Shown here: positions 1 through 5,363 of the stretch, piece after piece | How the letters are laid out: the number at the start of each line of letters is the position of its first letter | How positions within the stretch are numbered: position 1 is the stretch's first letter | Origin: Candidatus Nitrosopumilus sp. | GTDB lineage: Archaea; Thermoproteota; Nitrososphaeria; Nitrososphaerales; Nitrosopumilaceae | Reading direction: 5' to 3' | Length of the DNA stretch: 7,362 nucleotides | NCBI GenBank assembly: GCA_029941825.1 | Contig: JAPYTM010000041.1 | Coordinates: 1-7,362 of the forward strand | Translations under genes and position numbers: made by a program | The notes under the pieces: model-generated | Told to the model about the DNA's origin: nothing | What the model saw: the letters and a program-made list of their open reading frames with translations, nothing else | Database searches by the model: none

Positions 1-707
1 AAGCACCCATAATTCCAATTTCTGCTCAATCTGGATTAAATATTGATGCATTAATTGGCTCCATTGAATCAACAATAAAAACACCAGAAAGAGATGAAAA
101 AAAAGACACTGTTATGCATGTTTTACGTTCTTTTGATGTAAATAAACCTGGCATAAAATTAAAAGATATCAAAGGTGGAGTAATTGGAGGAAGTCTAACT
201 CAAGGAATTTTTAATGTTGGTGATGAAATTGAAATTAAACCCGGAATCCTAAATGAGAAAAAAAAATTGTATGAACCGTTACTCACTGAAATCATTTCTT
301 TAGGAACAGCTGCAGGAATTGTTGAATCAGTAAAACCAGGTGGTTTGGTTGCTATTGGAACCAAATTAGATCCTTCTATGACTAGAAGTGATTCATTTAT
401 TGGATCTGTAATTGGTAAACCTGGAACGCTTCCAGAAAATTCTACAACATTAAAACTTGATGTCAATCTTTTTGATTCTGCTGTAGGAATTACTGAAGAT
501 ATTAAAGTTCAACCAATTCAATCAGGAGAATTACTTCGGTTAAACATTGGTACTGCTCCTGTATTGGGTTCAGTAACTAAAATAAAATCAAAAATTATTG
601 AAATTGAACTTAGAAGACCTGCATGTATATTTGAAGGTGGAAATGTAGCAATTAGTAGAAGAATTACTGAAAGATGGAGATTAATTGGTGCGGGAATAGT
701 TGGTTGA
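1..707 (+). CDS. eif2g: Translation initiation factor aIF2 subunit gamma (5' end outside window)
   Basis: This is the GTPase subunit of archaeal aIF2, which carries methionyl initiator tRNA to the small ribosomal subunit. The open frame enters from the left edge (first full codon at 3), so the GTP-binding motifs G1-G4 lie outside. The window shows the G5-like segment SAQSGLNIDALI (from 21), the PERDEKK linker to domain II, the GGVIGGSLTQG barrel start, the family signatures LDPSMT (366-383) and GKPGTLP (414-434), and the C-terminal domain III ending AISRRITERWRLIGAGIVG. These separate it from EF-Tu/EF-1A and SelB. The first internal ATG (114) lies well inside the conserved protein and is not the start. 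Its 3' end overlaps the downstream PIN gene by 8 bp, which implies co-transcription. The TGA stop is intact and nothing suggests decay. Confidence 0.95.
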   Translation, partial: APIIPISAQSGLNIDALIGSIESTIKTPERDEKKDTVMHVLRSFDVNKPGIKLKDIKGGVIGGSLTQGIFNVGDEIEIKPGILNEKKKLYEPLLTEIISLGTAAGIVESVKPGGLVAIGTKLDPSMTRSDSFIGSVIGKPGTLPENSTTLKLDVNLFDSAVGITEDIKVQPIQSGELLRLNIGTAPVLGSVTKIKSKIIEIELRRPACIFEGGNVAISRRITERWRLIGAGIVG

Positions 708-1068
708 AGTTATCTGTGATACAAATTTTCTAATTCATTTGGCAACTAGAAGAATCAAAAATATTGATAATCTTGATGTTGAGATTGGCCAAATTTCTTT
801 TACAGTACCCGAAGTTGTAAAAAATGAATTATCTAAATTAGCAAAAAATCCAGAAAAAGTTAAAGATATTGAATCAACTCTTAATTACATAAAATTTTTT
901 AAAACAATTCCAATTTCTGGTACATTTGCTGATGATGAACTTCTTGATTATGTTGCAAACAACAGAGTAATTATTGCAACCATGGATAAAAAACTAAAAA
1001 AACGGATCAAACATCTTGGAAGTTCTATAATGTCATTTTCAAATGATAAAATAGTTTTAGAATCTTAG
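700..1068 (+). CDS. PIN-domain protein, Fcf1/Utp24-like putative rRNA-processing endonuclease
   Basis: A 122-aa single-domain PIN protein. PIN domains are metal-dependent ribonucleases; the Fcf1/Utp24 branch cleaves pre-rRNA in eukaryotes. The acidic residues expected at the active site are visible: D7 in CDTNFLI, E43 in VVKNEL, D78/D79 in FADDELLDYV, and D96 in TMDKKLKKR. The ADDELLDYV and TMDKxLKKR pattern resembles Fcf1-like archaeal proteins more than VapC toxins, and no antitoxin gene lies beside it. The start is TTG at 700: an in-frame TAG lies directly upstream at 697-699, and the conserved first strand begins four codons in, so no earlier start is possible. It overlaps the aIF2 gamma stop by 8 bp, suggesting translational coupling. 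The PIN assignment is firm; the rRNA role is inferred from family and neighbours. Confidence 0.85.
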   Translation: MVEVICDTNFLIHLATRRIKNIDNLDVEIGQISFTVPEVVKNELSKLAKNPEKVKDIESTLNYIKFFKTIPISGTFADDELLDYVANNRVIIATMDKKLKKRIKHLGSSIMSFSNDKIVLES

Positions 1069-1072
1069 AAAA

Positions 1073-1078
1073 ATTTAA
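1073..1078 (+). promoter_or_regulatory. TATA-like box for the PEBP gene
   Basis: ATTTAA, centred about 27 nt upstream of the ATG at 1103. Archaeal TATA boxes lie about 26 nt before the transcription start, so the mRNA would begin at or next to the ATG and be essentially leaderless. No Shine-Dalgarno sequence precedes this ATG, which fits. In such AT-rich DNA a match of this length can occur by chance. Confidence 0.35.
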
Positions 1079-1102
1079 CTTTGGGCATTTCTAAATTTTG
1101 AT

Positions 1103-1558
1103 ATGAGTAATTTCTCTTTAGACAGTGAATCTTTTGATCATGGAGGCATAATTCCAAAAAAATATGGCTACAAAAACGGCAATCATAGTATCCCTCTAAA
1201 AATTGGAGGTGTTCCTGAAAATACAATTTCTTTAGCTTTGATAATGGATGACCCTGATGCTATGGATGTTGTTGGAAAAATTTGGGTTCATTGGGTTTTA
1301 TGGAATATTGAACCTAATGTTATTGAATTAAAAGAAAATTCTATTCCATCAAATTGTTTTGAAGGTGAAACTGATTTTGGAGAAGTTGGTTATGGTGGAC
1401 CAGCTCCTCCGGATAAAGAACATACATACATCTTCAAATTATATGCATTAGATAAAAAATTAGATATCAATAAAAAGTCAACTAAAAAACAATTAGAAAA
1501 AGCAATGAATAATCATATAATCGCTGAAACTAAACTTGAAGGAAGATATTCTCCATAA
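1103..1558 (+). CDS. YbhB/YbcL family protein (phosphatidylethanolamine-binding protein, PEBP)
   Basis: A 151-aa protein of the PEBP/Raf-kinase-inhibitor-like superfamily, matching the usual length of bacterial and archaeal YbhB/YbcL proteins. Signatures in order: the N-terminal FDHGGIIPKKYG segment; the ligand-pocket stretch with D50-P51-D52 followed by WVHWVLWNI with H63 (residues 61-69); and GYGGPAPPDKEHTYIFKLYALD near residues 96-117, the second conserved block around the anion-binding site. The C-terminus ETKLEGRYSP matches the usual family ending. There is no signal peptide or membrane segment, so it should be cytoplasmic. The molecular role of prokaryotic PEBPs is poorly defined; binding of a small anionic ligand is a family-level expectation only. 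It lies 34 bp after the PIN gene and probably has its own promoter, so it need not share a function with the translation genes. Confidence 0.9.
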   Translation: MSNFSLDSESFDHGGIIPKKYGYKNGNHSIPLKIGGVPENTISLALIMDDPDAMDVVGKIWVHWVLWNIEPNVIELKENSIPSNCFEGETDFGEVGYGGPAPPDKEHTYIFKLYALDKKLDINKKSTKKQLEKAMNNHIIAETKLEGRYSP

Positions 1559-1570
1559 TTGTATGTATAT

Positions 1571-1583
1571 TTTATAATTTTTT
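1571..1583 (+). terminator. Putative T-rich terminator after the PEBP gene
   Basis: A T-rich run (tttataatttttt) on the + strand begins 12 nt after the PEBP stop codon. Archaeal transcription often ends at oligo-T tracts without a strong hairpin. The tract runs straight into the proposed aglB promoter element. Background AT-richness lowers confidence. Confidence 0.35.
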
Positions 1584-1587
1584 ATAC
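1581..1587 (+). promoter_or_regulatory. TATA-like box for aglB
   Basis: TTTATAC, centred about 45 nt before the aglB ATG at 1629. It predicts a transcription start near 1610 and a leader of roughly 18 nt. A second T/A-rich element (tttttaag, 1606-1613) is too close to the ATG to act as a TATA box for it, though it could serve a later start. This is the best candidate in the 1559-1628 spacer, but not a strong one. Confidence 0.3.
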
Positions 1588-1628
1588 AAAGAGTAATAAG
1601 CAAAATTTTTAAGAAAAATTAATTGTCG

Positions 1629-3749
1629 ATGAATACAAAACTTATCACTATACGTAATTTTGATTTTAAATTAAATCATTTACTTATCATTGTAATTCTT
1701 ATTCTATCTTTTTCTATTTCTTTTTTACTTCGTTCACAAGCAGCTGATTTTGGTTTTGAATTAAATGAATTTGATCCTTTTTTTAATTATAGAGCAACTC
1801 AATATATTACTGATAATGGAATTAGTGCATATTTTGAATGGAATGATAATCTAAGTTGGTATCCTACAGGTAGAGATGTATCTGCAACATCTCAAGTAAT
1901 GCTTCATATAACTGCCGCTACTACATATTGGATTTTTGGAGGAGGAAATGATCTTTATGATTTCACTATTTTATTTCCAGTAATTTTTGGTTCATTATCA
2001 GTAATTATTATTTTTGCTTTAGTTAGAGTAATGGGGGGTACTACTGCGGGCTTATTTTCTGCTCTGTTATTTTCTATTTCTTTACCAATTTTGATGAGAG
2101 GTCCTATTGGATGGTTCAAATCTGAACCCCTAGGGTTGTTTTTCAGTCTTTTGGCAGTCTATTTGTTGTTAAGTGGTATAAATTCTCAAAATAAAAAAAT
2201 GGCATTTACAAAACTCATTGGATCTGGAATTTTTACGTCTATTTCTCTTTCCGCCTGGGGTGGTAATCAATTCTTCATTATTCCATTAGGACTTTTCTTT
2301 ATCACATTACCCTTTATGAGAACTGATCATAAATTTATCGTATGGACAATTCCTCTTTATACAATTACTACTGTTTTAACTTCTCTAGCATTTGAACGAG
2401 TAACCTCTACTTTTATTTTTGGATTAGGTGGGATTTCACTAATTGTTTCAACTTTATTTTTAATATTTTGCATTTTTATTCAAAATAAAAGTCCAAAAAA
2501 TAAAACACGAAATGGTATACTATTCCTATTAATAATTTCAGTTATTATTTCAGGTTTTATTATAATTAATTTTGATTCTCAGTCTCTCCCATTACCTTTT
2601 CATAGATACTTTAACGCTTTGAATCCATTTTTGTCTATAACTAATCCTTTAGTAGATTCTATAGCTGAACATGTAGCTACAACACCTGCACAATCATTTC
2701 TATTTCATTCTGTTTTAATGATTTTTTCAGGCATTGGAATTTGGTTGATTATTCAAAATATTCAAAACAAAAATCCTAATTTTATTAAAAATGATATGTT
2801 AGCATTTTCACTAATTTTAGGAATAACTGGTGTGTATGTGAGTTCAACTTTTATTAGATTAGAAGTATTTGCATCTATTGCTATAATTGTTTTAGCATCA
2901 TTAGGATTAACTGCTTTAATAAAAGAATTCTTCAAAAAAAATGATATACCAATTAGTAAAACTATGAAATTATTTTTTGTAATGGGAATTATTCTTTTAT
3001 TGATGATTTCTTTAACAAATCCTTTTGGTGGTGATCTTTTTATTTTATCTAAATACCCCCCTGCTATTCTTAATGGTGCCACTCAATTTCCTGTAAGTAC
3101 TACTGATTGGTTAGATTCTATGGAGTGGATAAAAAATAACACTCCTAAGGATTCTGTAATTGCCGCTTGGTGGGATTATGGTTATTGGATTTCAACACTG
3201 GGTGAACGTGCAACATTAGCAGATAATTCAACTATTAGCAATCTTGTAATTGTGAATATTGCAAAAATGTTATTAAACAATCCTGATGATGCATGGATTT
3301 CACTTAATGAAATGCATGCTGATTATGTTTTGGTATTTGTAGCTGGTCAAAAATTAGGAGTTGATTTTGAAGAATCACTTTATCTTTTAGGTGGTGGAGG
3401 GGATGAATCAAAAAAACACTGGTTTATGATAATTGCAGAAGAAGATTTATCCAAATATCTATATGTTGATGATAATAGCGGTACAAATTATTTCTGGAAT
3501 TCTACTTTACTTGGAAAAATGTTTCCATTTACTCCTGTAACTTATATTGATTTACAAACAAATGAACTGTATCCGTTTTATTTACCTGGATTGGAATCGG
3601 TTTATGTTAAAGATATCAAATACCCTTACAATGAAAATGGACCATTGCGTCTAGTTTATGCATCACCTAGTTTTACTGAAGAAAAAATAGGTCCAATGAT
3701 TGGTATTTTTATTTATGAAGTGAATAAAGATTATACTTCATTTTCATAA
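1629..3749 (+). CDS. aglB: AglB/STT3-type oligosaccharyltransferase
   Basis: The catalytic membrane enzyme of archaeal N-glycosylation, moving a lipid-linked oligosaccharide to Asn in N-X-S/T sequons on the outer face of the membrane (S-layer and other exported proteins). At 706 aa it fits the family. The first segment spans roughly residues 18-35; many hydrophobic segments follow, the last near 447-461, then a soluble C-terminal domain of about 240 aa. Visible motifs: the first acidic metal-binding motif EFDPFFNYR (D49); a second motif GWFKSEPLG (162-170) with Lys where Asp is usual; SIAE with E347, matching the SVSE/TIXE glutamate; R410 in FIRLEVF, the likely acceptor-contacting Arg; WWDYG at 514-518 for Ser/Thr recognition; and the following DNSTISN stretch. 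I chose ATG at 1629. An in-frame TTG at 1623 would add two residues. It converges on nop10 with a 3-bp gap. Confidence 0.93.
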   Translation: MNTKLITIRNFDFKLNHLLIIVILILSFSISFLLRSQAADFGFELNEFDPFFNYRATQYITDNGISAYFEWNDNLSWYPTGRDVSATSQVMLHITAATTYWIFGGGNDLYDFTILFPVIFGSLSVIIIFALVRVMGGTTAGLFSALLFSISLPILMRGPIGWFKSEPLGLFFSLLAVYLLLSGINSQNKKMAFTKLIGSGIFTSISLSAWGGNQFFIIPLGLFFITLPFMRTDHKFIVWTIPLYTITTVLTSLAFERVTSTFIFGLGGISLIVSTLFLIFCIFIQNKSPKNKTRNGILFLLIISVIISGFIIINFDSQSLPLPFHRYFNALNPFLSITNPLVDSIAEHVATTPAQSFLFHSVLMIFSGIGIWLIIQNIQNKNPNFIKNDMLAFSLILGITGVYVSSTFIRLEVFASIAIIVLASLGLTALIKEFFKKNDIPISKTMKLFFVMGIILLLMISLTNPFGGDLFILSKYPPAILNGATQFPVSTTDWLDSMEWIKNNTPKDSVIAAWWDYGYWISTLGERATLADNSTISNLVIVNIAKMLLNNPDDAWISLNEMHADYVLVFVAGQKLGVDFEESLYLLGGGGDESKKHWFMIIAEEDLSKYLYVDDNSGTNYFWNSTLLGKMFPFTPVTYIDLQTNELYPFYLPGLESVYVKDIKYPYNENGPLRLVYASPSFTEEKIGPMIGIFIYEVNKDYTSFS

Positions 3750-3752
3750 ATC

Positions 3753-3908
3753 CTAATTGTATCTTTCAGCTAATCTATATCTCATATATTTATCATCTGG
3801 AGAAAATTTAGCAGGATGTGCAGAAATTGTATCCTCATTACATTTTGGACATTTTTCTTTAAGAGAATATTGAAAACATTTGATACATTTTCTTAACTGA
3901 AATTTCAT
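3753..3908 (-). CDS. nop10: H/ACA ribonucleoprotein protein Nop10
   Basis: A 51-aa zinc-ribbon protein, easily missed because of its size. Nop10 binds Cbf5 (the pseudouridine synthase) in archaeal H/ACA guide-RNA particles that modify rRNA. Translating the minus strand from the ATG at 3906-3908 gives an N-terminal LRKCIKCFQYSL segment, CPKC at 20-23, and then AHPAKFSPDDKYMRYRLAERY at 30-50. Cys 8, 11, 20 and 23 form the expected CxxC...CxxC metal site, and the HPxxFSPxDxYxxYR block is the Nop10 hallmark. The length is typical of small archaeal Nop10 proteins. The ATG lies 1 nt after the TAA of eif2a, so the two genes are surely co-transcribed; this pairing is widespread in archaea. The stop (3753-3755) lies 3 bp from the aglB stop on the other strand. 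Confidence 0.93.
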   Translation of the reverse strand: MKFQLRKCIKCFQYSLKEKCPKCNEDTISAHPAKFSPDDKYMRYRLAERYN

Positions 3909-3909
3909 C

Positions 3910-4707
3910 TTAATTCTCTCTGGTCTTTTTTGATTCTTCTCTAGAAAATTTGAATGTACCTTTTTTCTTTTCTATATCTGTTTGAACTTCAGATATTATT
4001 GGCTTTAACAATTTTTCAGCAGATTTAAAATTATCTGAAGTTATTGAAATTCTATATTTTGGTGCACCCAAATAAGTAATATCTATTGTAGAATCTTTTT
4101 TTAGAATATCTAATAAGATTTTTTTGATAATTTCCACTCCATTTGATTTACCGTTTGTTATTTCCATAATCCCTCTAATCTCAACTGATGGAAGTTTAAT
4201 CTTAGAGCAAATTTCCTCAATAACTATTGCAGTTTTTTTTGCAAGTTTTAACTCCTTTACGGAATCTATTCCATTTCTTCCAATTTCTATGAATGCATCA
4301 TACACTGAATCAAATTTAGAATAAATATTATCTTCTAATTTTTCAATTTCTTCATCTGATAAATCTCCTTTTTCCTGGACATTTTGTAATAACGTTTTTC
4401 CTTTTTCATATTTTTTAACTTCCTTTAGCTTTTGTTTTTTCTGATCTTTTGATATTTGTTTTAATGACAAATCAATATCGCCTCGTTTATTATTTACTTT
4501 TTTTACAAGTAGAACTTTTTTCTCTCCATCTCTGACAAATCTACTTACTGATCTAATCCAACCTGGTGCAATTTCTGAAATATGTAAAAATCCTTGAATA
4601 TCATCATATTCATCTAATGTAACATAAGCCCCATGATCTATAACTTTGGTAATTGTAGCAAGAACAATTTCTCCTTGTTCTGGCATTTCTTGAATTTCAG
4701 TAGACAT
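3910..4707 (-). CDS. eif2a: Translation initiation factor aIF2 subunit alpha
   Basis: A 265-aa protein, the usual length for archaeal aIF2 alpha, which binds the gamma subunit and strengthens initiator-tRNA binding. Residues 11-83 form an S1 OB fold (GEIVLATITKVIDHGAYVTL, GFLHISEI, then DIDLSLKQIS). A helical domain follows (about 85-170), then an alpha-beta C-terminal domain (about 172-255; KYRISITSDNFKSAEKLL), which in the family contacts aIF2 gamma. In the loop matching the eukaryotic eIF2 alpha phosphorylation site, the sequence ISEIAPGWIRS keeps the Ser corresponding to S48 (S44 here) but has Ala (A47) where eukaryotic Ser51 would be; this alignment was made by eye. The ATG is chosen because S1 homology begins about ten residues in. 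It is followed immediately by nop10 and lies 40 bp downstream of cobO on the same strand. Confidence 0.95.
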   Translation of the reverse strand: MSTEIQEMPEQGEIVLATITKVIDHGAYVTLDEYDDIQGFLHISEIAPGWIRSVSRFVRDGEKKVLLVKKVNNKRGDIDLSLKQISKDQKKQKLKEVKKYEKGKTLLQNVQEKGDLSDEEIEKLEDNIYSKFDSVYDAFIEIGRNGIDSVKELKLAKKTAIVIEEICSKIKLPSVEIRGIMEITNGKSNGVEIIKKILLDILKKDSTIDITYLGAPKYRISITSDNFKSAEKLLKPIISEVQTDIEKKKGTFKFSREESKKTREN

Positions 4708-4730
4708 TTCTTCTAAAACTTCCTCATGCG

Positions 4731-4738
4731 TAAATTAA
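4731..4738 (-). promoter_or_regulatory. TATA-like box for eif2a-nop10
   Basis: Read on the minus strand, TTAATTTA is centred about 27 nt before the eif2a ATG. It would give a leaderless or nearly leaderless eif2a-nop10 transcript, independent of cobO. The only Shine-Dalgarno-like purine run (gaggaag, 4719-4725) lies 11 nt from the ATG, which is long for an SD. The match is short and the region AT-rich. Confidence 0.35.
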
Positions 4739-4747
4739 TGTTGCTGG

Positions 4748-5278
4748 TTAGAAATCAATCCCTTTTTTGGCTTTAATACCACGTTGAAATGGATGTTTAA
4801 TCTCTCTCATTTCTGTAACTAGATCAGCTATTTCTATAACCTCATTTTTGGCATAATTCCCTGTAAGTACAAGATCTATTTTTTGTGGTTTTGATTTTAT
4901 TAAATTTAGAACATCTTTAACTGAAATTAAATCAAGATTTACAGCATAGTTTATCTCATCTAAAATGATAATATCATAGTTTCCTGATTGAATTTTTTCA
5001 TTACTAATCTTGATTGCTTCTTTAGCAATTTCTTCATGATCTTCTTTTGGACTCTTATCATCTATAATGCCAACAAATCCTTTACCAATTGTAATCATTT
5101 CAAATTCAGGTTCAAGTTTTTTTGAGGAAGCCATTTCGCCATAATGCCACGATCCTTTGATAAATTGAATCATACACACTTTTTTTCCATAACCTACAGC
5201 TCGTAAGACAATTCCCAATGCTGCAGTTGTTTTCCCTTTACCTTTTCCTGTATAAACAATGGTTAAACCATTTTCCAT
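4748..5278 (-). CDS. cobO: Cob(I)alamin / cob(I)yrinic acid a,c-diamide adenosyltransferase (BtuR/CobO/CobA type)
   Basis: This enzyme transfers the 5'-deoxyadenosyl group of ATP to the cobalt of a reduced corrinoid, in de novo B12 synthesis or salvage. The 176-aa length is close to bacterial BtuR/CobA. The modified P-loop GKGKGKTT occupies 11-18. Next come MIQFIKGSWHYGE (36-48), the Walker-B-like IILDEIN (104-110), and LTG (138-140) followed by EIADLVTEM (149-157). The C-terminus IKHPFQRGIKAKKGIDF is the family ending that closes over the substrate. Family members normally have LTGR with an AP shortly after; here the segment reads LTGNYAKNE, a change at otherwise conserved positions. The ATG at 5276-5278 is right because the P-loop strand begins within a few codons. 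It is divergent from cobB across an 85-bp spacer, consistent with joint control of B12 genes. Confidence 0.94.
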   Translation of the reverse strand: MENGLTIVYTGKGKGKTTAALGIVLRAVGYGKKVCMIQFIKGSWHYGEMASSKKLEPEFEMITIGKGFVGIIDDKSPKEDHEEIAKEAIKISNEKIQSGNYDIIILDEINYAVNLDLISVKDVLNLIKSKPQKIDLVLTGNYAKNEVIEIADLVTEMREIKHPFQRGIKAKKGIDF

Positions 5279-5300
5279 ATGTCATATTCAAATGATCTCA

Positions 5301-5307
5301 CTAAAAA
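5301..5307 (-). promoter_or_regulatory. TATA-like box for cobO
   Basis: On the minus strand TTTTTAG is centred about 26 nt before the cobO ATG, predicting a leaderless message. No Shine-Dalgarno sequence precedes that ATG. The palindromic ATTTAAAT further upstream (5332-5339) could instead serve cobO with a leader of about 30 nt, so which element is used is uncertain. Confidence 0.35.
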
Positions 5308-5313
5308 CATTGA

Positions 5314-5327
5314 GTATTTTCAAATAC
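5314..5327. promoter_or_regulatory. Palindromic candidate operator between cobO and cobB
   Basis: GTATTT and AAATAC form perfect 6-bp inverted arms separated by two bases (tc). The element sits near the middle of the divergent spacer, between the two TATA-like boxes, where a dimeric regulator could act on both promoters. The symmetry is seen directly; the operator role is inference, and short AT-rich palindromes are common by chance. Confidence 0.3.
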
Positions 5328-5332
5328 ATCGA

Positions 5333-5340
5333 TTTAAATA
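5333..5340 (+). promoter_or_regulatory. TATA box for cobB
   Basis: TTTAAATA, the clearest box A match in the window, is centred about 27 nt before the TTG at 5364. It predicts transcription starting at about 5362 and an essentially leaderless cobB message. This spacing independently supports TTG as the true start and would leave the out-of-frame ATG at 5357 outside the mRNA. Confidence 0.5.
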
Positions 5341-5363
5341 AAAAATAAACCTAGTCATGCAAA

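Noticed and set aside
200..466. Open frame on the minus strand inside aIF2 gamma
   Set aside because: It lies wholly within a conserved gene in the opposite direction, shows no recognisable family and is a by-product of AT-rich codon use.
700..1068. PIN gene as the toxin of a VapBC toxin-antitoxin pair
   Set aside because: No small antitoxin gene lies next to it; the gene overlaps aIF2 gamma, and its ADDELLDYV/TMDKKLKKR motifs look Fcf1-like.
1564..1588. TGTATA...TATACA inverted repeat between the PEBP gene and aglB
   Set aside because: Six-bp arms made almost only of A and T around a 13-nt T-rich loop are expected by chance here; the terminator and TATA readings explain the tract better.
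2762..3082. 106-codon minus-strand open frame inside aglB
   Set aside because: It is antisense to membrane segments of a clear oligosaccharyltransferase, and I recognise no domain.
4124..4324. Plus-strand open frame inside eif2a
   Set aside because: Antisense shadow of the conserved aIF2 alpha coding sequence.
4713..4727. Four-residue upstream ORF (ATG...TAG) before eif2a
   Set aside because: It lies upstream of the predicted transcription start and is short enough to occur by chance.
5279..5363. Cobalamin riboswitch between cobO and cobB
   Set aside because: The 85-bp spacer is too short for one in either direction, has no B12-box-like sequence, and appears to give leaderless messages.
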